From Candidatus Palauibacter polyketidifaciens (lineage in GTDB: Bacteria > Gemmatimonadota > Gemmatimonadetes > Palauibacterales > Palauibacteraceae), in contig NZ_CANPVO010000038.1 in the NCBI RefSeq assembly GCF_947581785.1, positions 1-64,000 of the forward strand: a stretch of DNA of 64,000 nucleotides, in the 5' to 3' direction. The notes under the pieces are model-generated. The model worked only from the letters and a program-made list of their open reading frames with translations, ran no database searches and was not told where the DNA came from. Both the position numbers and the translations under genes were made by a program. Below are positions 25,860 to 33,216 of this stretch, one piece after another; positions within the stretch are counted from its first letter, which is position 1; every line of letters begins with the position of its first letter.

Positions 25860-26498
25860 CTAGATCCCCCTCCATTCCTCCGTGTCACGTCTCGGCAGCA
25901 GTTCCCTCTGGGCCCGGCCTCGCTCAGGCACGTCGTGGCAACGGCGGCAGCGCGCCTCGTACGATTCGGCGCCTCCCACCTGGATCGTCGGCCCCTCGGC
26001 GGGCGCCGGCTTCCCATCGATGAGACGCTGGTTCCTCGTCGCCGGATCGCCGCATGCCACGCAGATCGCGTGCAGCTTGTCGATGCGCTCCGCGCGCGCC
26101 AGAAGCGGTCCCATGGGACCGAAGGGCTCGCCGCGGAAATCCATGTCGGTGCCGGCCACGATGACGCGCATCCCGGCATCCGCCAGAGCGTCGGCCACCG
26201 CGCAGATCCCGTCGTCCAGGAACTGGGCCTCGTCGATCGCCACGACCTGCGTCGACGGGCGGACCTTCCCGGCCACCTGCACGGAACTGGACACGGGTTC
26301 GGCGTCGATCTGCCGGCCGTCGTGGGACGAGATCCGGAACTCGCCACCGTAGCGATCGTCCAGGTGAGACTTGAAGAGTTGTACCCGCCGCCCGGCAATG
26401 AGGGCGCGCCGCACGCGCCGGATCAACTCCTCGGACTTCCCGCTGAACATGACGCCGGCGACGACCTCGATCCATCCGTGTCTCGCCCCGTGCAGCAT
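25860..26498 (-). CDS. tdk: thymidine kinase (type II)
   Basis: 212 aa cytosolic kinase that phosphorylates thymidine for salvage. The P-loop GVMFSGKS is residues 15-22 and the DEAQF motif with catalytic Glu90 is at 89-93. The structural zinc site has Cys146, Cys149 (CVAC), Cys184 and Cys187 (CRRC). The tail is slightly longer than usual and rich in charged residues. It abuts GGT downstream and the unknown membrane-protein gene upstream (3 bp), so these three are probably co-transcribed. Confidence 0.95.
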   Translation of the reverse strand: MLHGARHGWIEVVAGVMFSGKSEELIRRVRRALIAGRRVQLFKSHLDDRYGGEFRISSHDGRQIDAEPVSSSVQVAGKVRPSTQVVAIDEAQFLDDGICAVADALADAGMRVIVAGTDMDFRGEPFGPMGPLLARAERIDKLHAICVACGDPATRNQRLIDGKPAPAEGPTIQVGGAESYEARCRRCHDVPERGRAQRELLPRRDTEEWRGI

Positions 26499-26501
26499 CG
26501 A

Positions 26502-27173
26502 TCAGAAGCCCAGAATGCCGTAGTTGCCATCCAGGATCAGGCGCACGGAGACGTACAATCCGAACGCCGGGCATAGCACCCAGAACGCGTTCGGGACGCC
26601 AATGTAGACGAAGAACTCCCGCTTCGTGATGAGCGCCCGCCTCCCCGCCACGAAGAAACTCACCCAATAGAGCGACGACACGTACGTCCACTGCCAGAAC
26701 AGCATGGCGGCGATAATGCCGGCGACGACAGCCGGCAGGAAACCGACGGTAAAGGCCCCATACAGGATCAGCGTCGGCACCGGCGTGAAGTAACCGTTGG
26801 CGATATCGACGATGAACCCGAAGGTGCGGCGATCCGAATACGACCCATCGAACATCGAGTACGTGGCCCAGGCGTCCGCCCAGACCGCCGAGGAGAACAT
26901 CCGTCCCGGCGGCACCCTCGTGGTGAGGAACTCGACCGCCGGGCTCCGGCCGGTCTCGCGCCGCCGTTCGCGCCAATACACGGCCCGCTTCTCGATGTAG
27001 TCCAGCCGCAGTTGTAGACACGCCTCCCAATAGCAGATGAGCAGATTCGTGGAGAAGAACAGGCTGAACAGACAGTGGATGGCGTTGAGATCTCCGTGGA
27101 CGTAGTAGCGCGTACCGATCCCGAGCAGGGTAAGGATCGCGATCACCACCGCCGAGAGTGCTCCGGCCGGCAT
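26502..27173 (-). CDS. unknown polytopic membrane protein
   Basis: 223 aa, not recognised. Hydrophobic helices lie near residues 4-22, 32-50, 118-150 (two helices broken by a proline-glycine turn), 155-178 and 190-212, with a conserved-looking aromatic loop (YSMFDGSYSDRRTFGF) between about 105 and 120. Many Tyr, Trp and Phe sit at the predicted membrane interface. It is the first gene of a minus-strand run followed by tdk and ggt (3 bp gap) and lies 29 bp below the PLP enzyme gene. No metal or nucleotide motif is visible. Confidence 0.75.
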   Translation of the reverse strand: MPAGALSAVVIAILTLLGIGTRYYVHGDLNAIHCLFSLFFSTNLLICYWEACLQLRLDYIEKRAVYWRERRRETGRSPAVEFLTTRVPPGRMFSSAVWADAWATYSMFDGSYSDRRTFGFIVDIANGYFTPVPTLILYGAFTVGFLPAVVAGIIAAMLFWQWTYVSSLYWVSFFVAGRRALITKREFFVYIGVPNAFWVLCPAFGLYVSVRLILDGNYGILGF

Positions 27174-27202
27174 TCTGCCTCCCTGTTAGGTAGGCGGCGG
27201 CC

Positions 27203-28498
27203 CTAGTAGGTGCCGTCGAGGAACGTGTCCTGGAGACGGTCGCGCCGCGCGATGGCGACGCACTCACCGAGGTCCGAGAGGTACTCGCCGAGCACGGGCG
27301 TGTGGACGGACGTGATGGGCTGGTGGATGGCGGGCGGCTTGCGGTGCTGACCCATCATCCAGCCCCGCTCGTTCATGAGTCGCGCGACGGCGAAGATATT
27401 GAACGGTTCCCCGGGTTCGACATCGTAGCGGAAGAGGTTCGTGTCCCCTTCGGGCTCGAACACGTAGAGGCCGTCGATCGCCCTTACGCCCTCGATCGCA
27501 GCGTGGGTCGTCTCCATGATCCCGCGCACGATCTCCCGGTATCCCTCCCGGCCGATGTGCCGGAGCATCGTCCACGCGCAGGCCACGGCGCCGCCCGGCC
27601 GGGAGCCCTGGGCGGTGGCCGAGGCGTAGGAGCCGCCGGCGAGGTCGCGAACGACGTACCGGGCGTAATCGACATCGTTGCCGTCGGCGAAGAGCACGAG
27701 CGAGGCGCTCTTCTGCGCGAAGCCGAACTTGTGGAGGTCTGCGGACAGGCTGGACACGCCCGGCACGGAGAGGTCGAAATCGGGGACCGGATAGCCGAGT
27801 TCCCGCGCAAAGGGAGAGATGAAGCCGCCGTAGCAGGCATCCGAGTGCAGGCGGACGCCCGTCTCGAGGGCAAGCTCACCGAGTTCCCGCATGGGATCGA
27901 TGAGCCCGTAGTAGATCGTGGGGGCGCCGGCGTAGATGAAGATGGAGGATTCGTCGATGGCGTCGCGGATGGCGTCCACGTCCGCGCGGAAGTCCGGCCG
28001 GCAATCCGCGTACTTCATGTCGAGGTCGAGGATCTGGGCCGCCTTGTCCACCGACGGGTGCCGGCTGTAGGCGGCGACGATGTTGAGCCGGCCGAGGTCG
28101 GGACGCGCCTCCCGCTTCATGTCCCGCGCGACCTTCACGGCCTGGAAGATGCTCTCCGTGCCTCCGGAGGTGAACTGGCCCGCCGCACCTTCCGGCGCGT
28201 TGAAGAGGTCGAGGCCCATCTGGACGACCTCTTCCTCCATCGCCCCGACGCTCGGGAAGGAGCCTTGGCCCGAGAGGGCGTTCTCCACGGAGTAGATGGC
28301 GTGCGACGCATCCTGCACCCGCTTCAGCGCCTCATTGACATAGTAGACGAGGTACGGGACGCGACCGTTCTTCCAGTCGTAGTCGATCGCCTTCCGGCCG
28401 AGCAGTTCGCTCTCGAGCGTCTCCCAGTCGATTCCCTGCTCGGGGATCCGCTTTCGGGTCTGAACGCCGGGACTCGCGGTACTCGTTGCCTGTGCCAA
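27203..28498 (-). CDS. PLP-dependent decarboxylase/lyase (sphingosine-1-phosphate lyase-like)
   Basis: 431 aa fold-type I PLP enzyme of the group II decarboxylase superfamily. The Schiff-base lysine is Lys257 in SADLHKFGFAQKSAS, whose surroundings resemble S1P lyase (D-x-H-K-(Y/F)-G-(Y/F)) rather than GadB. The PLP Asp is in HSDACYGGF and the phosphate/aldehyde region is FTSGGTESI. Substrate could be a long-chain-base phosphate or an amino acid. The start is TTG at 28498, with GGAGGG seven bases upstream; a longer reading frame continuing to 30259 is antisense to the symporter and rejected. It is divergent from the symporter. Confidence 0.87.
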   Translation of the reverse strand: MAQATSTASPGVQTRKRIPEQGIDWETLESELLGRKAIDYDWKNGRVPYLVYYVNEALKRVQDASHAIYSVENALSGQGSFPSVGAMEEEVVQMGLDLFNAPEGAAGQFTSGGTESIFQAVKVARDMKREARPDLGRLNIVAAYSRHPSVDKAAQILDLDMKYADCRPDFRADVDAIRDAIDESSIFIYAGAPTIYYGLIDPMRELGELALETGVRLHSDACYGGFISPFARELGYPVPDFDLSVPGVSSLSADLHKFGFAQKSASLVLFADGNDVDYARYVVRDLAGGSYASATAQGSRPGGAVACAWTMLRHIGREGYREIVRGIMETTHAAIEGVRAIDGLYVFEPEGDTNLFRYDVEPGEPFNIFAVARLMNERGWMMGQHRKPPAIHQPITSVHTPVLGEYLSDLGECVAIARRDRLQDTFLDGTY

Positions 28499-28741
28499 TT
28501 CGATGCCCTCCGTCGTACGGTAGCGTGACCCGGGATCCGCCCGCGTCACCGTCCGTTGCCGGTCGTCGAAATCCAACCTTGTCTGAGAAGATGGGCGGGG
28601 CAACGCACGGGGCCGACGAGCGATCCGGGGCCTGGAGCAGGGGCTTGTCTGAGGAGGCGGCGTCCCGTCAGATACCGGGGTCGCCGTACTGCCGAAGCCG
28701 GACCCGAGACCGCCCCCCCAAACCCGGGACCTGACAAACGA
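28499..28741. other. divergent intergenic region (longest gap)
   Basis: 243 bp between the TTG of the PLP enzyme (minus) and the ATG of the symporter (plus). It holds a Shine-Dalgarno for the minus gene (28506-28511) and a direct repeat CTTGTCTGAG at 28578-28587 and 28644-28653, 66 bp apart. It is GC-rich with a C-run before the symporter. I see no convincing -35/-10 pair and no ORF of interest. Promoters for both genes are expected here. Confidence 0.5.
28506..28511 (-). promoter_or_regulatory. Shine-Dalgarno deciding a TTG start
   Basis: On the minus strand GGAGGG ends seven bases before the TTG at 28498. This fixes the start of the PLP enzyme against a much longer open frame. Confidence 0.7.
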
Positions 28742-30202
28742 ATGGCCTGGCTGCAGACACACTGGATCGCGGTGGCTCTCCTCGCCGTGTACGGCGCCCT
28801 GCTCGTGCGGCACGCGATCGAGGGCCGGCGCGGGACGAAGGGCCGGGCGGACTACTACGTCGGCGGGCGGTCGATGGGTGGAGTCGTGCTTGGCCTCTCC
28901 TTCTTCGCGACCTATTCGAGCACAAACAGCTTCGTCGGGTTCTCGGGACAGGCGTACACCTACGGGGCGCCGTGGCTGCTGCTCGCGCCCGCCGTCGTCA
29001 TCTTCTCGCTCTCGGCCTGGATCTGGGTCGCGCCGAGGCTCCGCGCCTTCACGGGGGCGGTGGACTCGGTCACGCTCGCCGACTACGTGGGGTTCCGCTT
29101 CGAGAGCCGGGCGGCGCGCGTCCTGGCGGCGATCATTGTGATCTTCGCCAGCTTCCTGTACATGATCGCGGTCTTCAAGGGGATCGGGAATCTGCTCGAG
29201 ATCTTCCTCGACATCCCCTACAGGGGCGCGATCGGGTTCGTGTTCGTCGTCGTCGTCCTCTACACGGCCGTCGGGGGGTTCATCTCGGTCGTGAAGACGG
29301 ATGCGGTGCAGGGGATCGTGATGTCGATCGCCGCCATCCTCCTCTTCTGGGGGACGCTGAACAGCGCCGGGGGGCTGGGGGCCATCGACGCGATCCGCGC
29401 GGCGCCCGACACCTCGGGACTCTTCCGCTGGGACGCGGCGATGCCCTTCCCCGTCCTCGTGGGAATCATCGTGGCGGGGACGCTCAAGTTCATCGTCGAC
29501 CCGAGACAGCTTTCGCGCTTCTACGCTCTTGCCGATCCGCAGGCGGTGCGCCGCGGGCTCATCGTGTCGACGATTGCCTTTCTCGGCGTGTACACGCTCC
29601 TGCTCCCGATCGGGCTCTATGCCCACGCGGTGATCGGCAGCGGACTCGCGGAATCGGATCTCGTCGTGCCGACGCTGCTCGGGGACGCCGGGATCCTGCC
29701 GGCGCTCCCGGCGGCGTTCATCCTCGTGGCCATGCTCGCGGCGGCGATGTCGTCGCTGGACAGCGTACTGCTCGTGATGGCCTCGACCTGGGAGCGGGAC
29801 GTGATCTCGCTCTTCCGCCGCGTGGAGGAAGGACGCGACGAGGGACGCGCCGTGGCGCACACGCGGCTCTGGGTCGCGCTGTTCGCGATCATCACGGCCT
29901 GGCTCGCGCTCAACCCGCCGGGGAGCATCGTCACGCTGACCGCGTTCTCGGGCGGTCTCTATGCGGCCTGCTTCTTCCCGGCCGTGGTGCTCGGCCTGCT
30001 CTGGCGGCGAGGCACCGGGGCCGGGGCCGTGGCTTCGCTGCTGACCGGCTTTACGGTGCTGCTGTGCTGGGATCTGGTTCCGTTCTCGGACGCCGTGCAC
30101 GAGGTGTTCCCCGCGATGGCGCTCTCGCTCGCCGCGTACGTGGGCTGCGGCCTCGCGGCCCCGCCGCTGGCGGCGGCCAAGCGCCTCGACATCAAGCTCT
30201 AG
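28742..30202 (+). CDS. sodium:solute symporter family protein
   Basis: 486 aa inner-membrane symporter of the SSS family (SglT/PutP-like) with about thirteen hydrophobic helices. The first helix runs straight from MAWLQTHWIAVALLAVYGALLV and is followed by the DYYVGGRSMGG motif. Conserved pieces include FFATYSSTNSFVGFSGQAY (helix 1-2), FKGIGNLLE, VGGFISVVKTDAVQGIVM and AAAMSSLDSVLLVMAS, the Na2-site helix. The ATG at 28742 is the only start that gives a normal N-terminus. The solute is unknown; the divergent PLP enzyme makes an amino acid or amine plausible (inference). Confidence 0.92.
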   Translation: MAWLQTHWIAVALLAVYGALLVRHAIEGRRGTKGRADYYVGGRSMGGVVLGLSFFATYSSTNSFVGFSGQAYTYGAPWLLLAPAVVIFSLSAWIWVAPRLRAFTGAVDSVTLADYVGFRFESRAARVLAAIIVIFASFLYMIAVFKGIGNLLEIFLDIPYRGAIGFVFVVVVLYTAVGGFISVVKTDAVQGIVMSIAAILLFWGTLNSAGGLGAIDAIRAAPDTSGLFRWDAAMPFPVLVGIIVAGTLKFIVDPRQLSRFYALADPQAVRRGLIVSTIAFLGVYTLLLPIGLYAHAVIGSGLAESDLVVPTLLGDAGILPALPAAFILVAMLAAAMSSLDSVLLVMASTWERDVISLFRRVEEGRDEGRAVAHTRLWVALFAIITAWLALNPPGSIVTLTAFSGGLYAACFFPAVVLGLLWRRGTGAGAVASLLTGFTVLLCWDLVPFSDAVHEVFPAMALSLAAYVGCGLAAPPLAAAKRLDIKL

Positions 30203-30233
30203 CCAGTAGCCGGCCTGTGGCAGGCCTTCGAGC

Positions 30234-30701
30234 TTATTCTCCGCTCGCCGCCGCGACATCGAGGGCGAGGCGGCAGCACAGCGACCCCCGGTCGGCCCCG
30301 TGCCGGAGTTCGACCGACGGCTTCCAGCCCCACTCGGAATACTGGGTGACGCCGGGGACGGACTGCGGCACGCGGGGTTCGCCCGCCGCGATCCGGGCCG
30401 CGTGCAGGCGCATCTCGAGCCGATAGCCAGGGCGTTCGAGCTGGCCCTCGCTCAGGCGGCCGAGGTCCTCGGTCTCCACGCCGAGTTTCTCGCGGCCGAT
30501 GCGCCGAACGAGAGCTCTGTCCGCCTCGCCGTCGGCATGCGAGCCCGCGGGCAGACCCCACACGCCGGGCAGATCGGGATCGTCATCGGGGCGGCGCACG
30601 AGCAGCCAACGGGGCGTCTTACCGGCCGATTCCGGATCCTCGATCACGAGGGCCATCGCGTGACGCGTAGGGCGGGCGTTGGGACCGCAGTCGCCCGTCA
30701 T
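30234..30701 (-). CDS. Nudix-fold protein with degenerate Nudix box
   Basis: 155 aa with the Nudix layout: an LLVRRPDDDPDLPGVWGLPAG strand-loop, then the region where the Nudix box G-x5-E-x7-REUxEExGU should be. It reads G-SHADG-E-ADRALVR-RIGREKLGV. The E of RE is Ile and the second E of EE is Lys, so two metal-binding glutamates of the box are missing and hydrolase activity is doubtful. It may bind a nucleotide-like ligand or be inactive. It overlaps the TolB/PHP gene by four bases (ATGA) and probably ends that operon. Confidence 0.72.
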   Translation of the reverse strand: MTGDCGPNARPTRHAMALVIEDPESAGKTPRWLLVRRPDDDPDLPGVWGLPAGSHADGEADRALVRRIGREKLGVETEDLGRLSEGQLERPGYRLEMRLHAARIAAGEPRVPQSVPGVTQYSEWGWKPSVELRHGADRGSLCCRLALDVAAASGE

Positions 30702-33205
30702 CTCGCAGCCAGCGCCTCCAGCCGTTCCCGCGCGGCGTCAAAGCGATCGAGGATATTCGGGATGTCCGCACCGCCGTAACCCGCGGTCAACCTGAGCCGC
30801 GCTACGCCGAGGATCGCGAGGAGTTCGGCAGCCGCAGCTCGGCGGACGGCGGGATCGGAACTGCCGACGCTTCCGATCCACACGGGCGCGGTGTGCGCGA
30901 ACGGGTAGTTCGCCATCATCGGCCAGCGGGCCGGGCCTCCGACGGCACGCGCAGCGACCCATCCCCCCTCCGGAAGCGTCAGGTCGCCCTCGAAGCGGCG
31001 CGAGCCGGGGCCGCCGAGCCCCTCCCCGCTCCACGCCACCTCGCCGTTCACCAGCACCTCGACCCGCTCCACCTCCGTGGCGGTCGCGACGTCGAGCGAC
31101 CACGAGACCTCCCCGGCGGACACGATGTGGCCGGGCTCGGCTCCGTCGATGCTGAACTCGATGAACGGTCCGTTGGTCACGAAGCTGCGGCCGTTTCGCA
31201 GCGCGTCCATGTAGGTCGACCAGTTTTCCACCGTCCCGGTCTGCGCGTACACGCGCGAAGTGCCGATGGCCATCGTGCGGTAGAAGTTGTTCATCACGTC
31301 GGTCCCGGCCGAGGGCACGATCGGGATCCCGGCATTCAGCAGCAGGTGCCAGATCTGCGAGGTGAGGATCTCGTCGCTCCACAGGCAGACGATCTCGAGC
31401 GCATCCAGATTCCCCAGCACGGCGTCGGGGACGAGTTCGATCGGCACGACGCCGTAGAGGTCGGCGATCGACGCTTCGGCCCAGGGCGTCGCGCGCGGCA
31501 TGCCGCGCGTGCTCACGGGGTGCACGTAGTACTGGAAGCCTCCCTGGGCCCGGGCATGTCGCAGCGGCTCGGCGTTCGCGCGGTCGTCCGATCCGTAGAC
31601 CTGGTAGCCGGGTCCCCACACCCAGGGCCAGAACAGGTCGTCGATCTCGATCAGGCCCAGGTGGCCGAGGAAGTGGGACCGGACCTCCTGCCCGAAGCGG
31701 ACGAAGGGCGGGCCGCCCGAGTGCCGCCACGTCCACAGATCCTGATCCTCGAACCGGTTGTGGAGGTTCGCGAGGAGCGGCGTGGCGAAGTCCAGCGCCT
31801 CGCCCCGCATCATCGGCATCAGGTCGTCCGGCGAGAGGTCGTAGGGGCCGCCGTAGTTGAGATGGAAATGGTGTTCGCCCGAACTCCAGCCGCCGGCGCG
31901 GGCGTCCCAAACGGGAGAAAGCACGACTTCGACCTCCGCGGCGGCGGACGCGGCACCCACCTGTACCGTCGCGGATGCTTCGGGCGTCGCGAGCCCCTGA
32001 ACGGCCGAGACCGTGACCTCGCCGACCGGAACGGTGAGTTCGATGACACCTGGCGAATAGAAGAAGACGCGGCCGCTCTGTCCGTCGAACCGCGACGCCG
32101 GACCGTCCGGGACCAGCGGGTGCCCCGCGCCGTCCACGACCGCGAGCCGGGCCGCCACCGGAGCGCCGCCCTCCTCGGCCACCGTCCGTATCCGAAGACT
32201 CGCCGTCGCAACACCCCAGTCCCAGGCCGTCACGTCCACCGTCTCGATGGGACCGCCGGCGGCTCGCACACGCTTGAGATTCATGCGTTCCCGGTCATCG
32301 GCCTCGGCGAAGTAGACCCACTCGCCGGCTGGGTCCCAGGCGGGCGTCAGCGGCAAGCCGCCCGAGGCCAGCAGGATGGATGGCCCGGGCTCCGCCACGT
32401 TGAGGAGCCGGAGGTCCCACCCCTCCTGCGTCGGCCAGTTTACGGCCACGGTGGACCCGTCGGGACTCAGAGCGGGCCGCGCCATGGACGCGATGCTCCC
32501 CTCGATGAGCGTCCGCGGCTCCGCCGCATCGCCCGACCGCAGGACGACACGGTCGCGGCCGCCGCCTTTCCAAAGGTAGACGAGCGCCCGTTCGCCGGGC
32601 TGGGGCTTCAGTTCGATCCCGCGTGCGTCGGTCACCGGCCGCCGCACGCCGCTCTCGATGTCGACCGCCCACAGATCCAGGGCCCCGGCCTCCGATTCGG
32701 CCGATGAGTAGAAGATCTTCGTCCCGTCAGCGGAAAACGCAGGGTCGAGTTCGAGTCCGGGGCTGTCGACGCGGCCTAGTTCCGTTCCGCTGCCCGCGGC
32801 GACCCAGACGATCTCCGTGTCTTCGGTGTCATCGCGCACGAACGCGATGAGCTCGCCGTCGGGAGACCAGGCGGGCCGCGCGTCGATCCCCCCGCCGCGG
32901 GTCAGCCGCCGCGCGACTCCGCTCGACAGATCCATGACCCAGATCCAGCCGTGCGAGGCGAAGGCCACCCGCGCGCCGCCCGGCGACAGCGCCGGATCGA
33001 TGGGCCCGGCCGTGAGCGTGGGCAGCTCATAGCCCTCGAGGTACACGTGATGGCCGTACCCCGCGACCTTCGGGTAGCGATTCGTCCACTGCGCCGCCCC
33101 GTCCGCGGGGGCCGCCGCGAGGGCGAGGAACATCGCGCCGAGCGCCCCGCAAACCGCGGACCGGCCGCTCGATACCGGCGACGGACGAACCGGATGCGCC
33201 CCCAC
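30698..33205 (-). CDS. exported TolB-propeller / CehA-McbA (PHP-like) metallohydrolase
   Basis: 835 aa two-part protein. After a leader (residues 1-38, VCGALGAMFLALAAAPADGAAQ) comes a TolB-type propeller of PD40 repeats (LSPGGARVAFASHGWIWVMD, WSPDGELIAFVRDD; about 55-330) and a short carboxypeptidase-regulatory-like beta domain (about 330-440). A C-terminal PHP/CehA-like domain begins at GEHHFHLNYGG, where a His-rich metal site is expected, and continues through YVHPVSTRG and VPSAGTDVMNN. The start GTG at 33205 is 11 bp past the upstream stop; an internal ATG at 33133 would truncate the leader. CehA/McbA relatives hydrolyse esters such as carbaryl; the substrate here is unknown. Confidence 0.78.
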   Translation of the reverse strand: MGAHPVRPSPVSSGRSAVCGALGAMFLALAAAPADGAAQWTNRYPKVAGYGHHVYLEGYELPTLTAGPIDPALSPGGARVAFASHGWIWVMDLSSGVARRLTRGGGIDARPAWSPDGELIAFVRDDTEDTEIVWVAAGSGTELGRVDSPGLELDPAFSADGTKIFYSSAESEAGALDLWAVDIESGVRRPVTDARGIELKPQPGERALVYLWKGGGRDRVVLRSGDAAEPRTLIEGSIASMARPALSPDGSTVAVNWPTQEGWDLRLLNVAEPGPSILLASGGLPLTPAWDPAGEWVYFAEADDRERMNLKRVRAAGGPIETVDVTAWDWGVATASLRIRTVAEEGGAPVAARLAVVDGAGHPLVPDGPASRFDGQSGRVFFYSPGVIELTVPVGEVTVSAVQGLATPEASATVQVGAASAAAEVEVVLSPVWDARAGGWSSGEHHFHLNYGGPYDLSPDDLMPMMRGEALDFATPLLANLHNRFEDQDLWTWRHSGGPPFVRFGQEVRSHFLGHLGLIEIDDLFWPWVWGPGYQVYGSDDRANAEPLRHARAQGGFQYYVHPVSTRGMPRATPWAEASIADLYGVVPIELVPDAVLGNLDALEIVCLWSDEILTSQIWHLLLNAGIPIVPSAGTDVMNNFYRTMAIGTSRVYAQTGTVENWSTYMDALRNGRSFVTNGPFIEFSIDGAEPGHIVSAGEVSWSLDVATATEVERVEVLVNGEVAWSGEGLGGPGSRRFEGDLTLPEGGWVAARAVGGPARWPMMANYPFAHTAPVWIGSVGSSDPAVRRAAAAELLAILGVARLRLTAGYGGADIPNILDRFDAARERLEALAAR

Positions 33206-33216
33206 GCGCGACGAGC

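Noticed and set aside
28499-30259. N-terminal extension of the PLP enzyme by 587 codons
   Set aside because: It is antisense to the sodium:solute symporter, is low-complexity, and a TTG with strong Shine-Dalgarno lies at the domain boundary.
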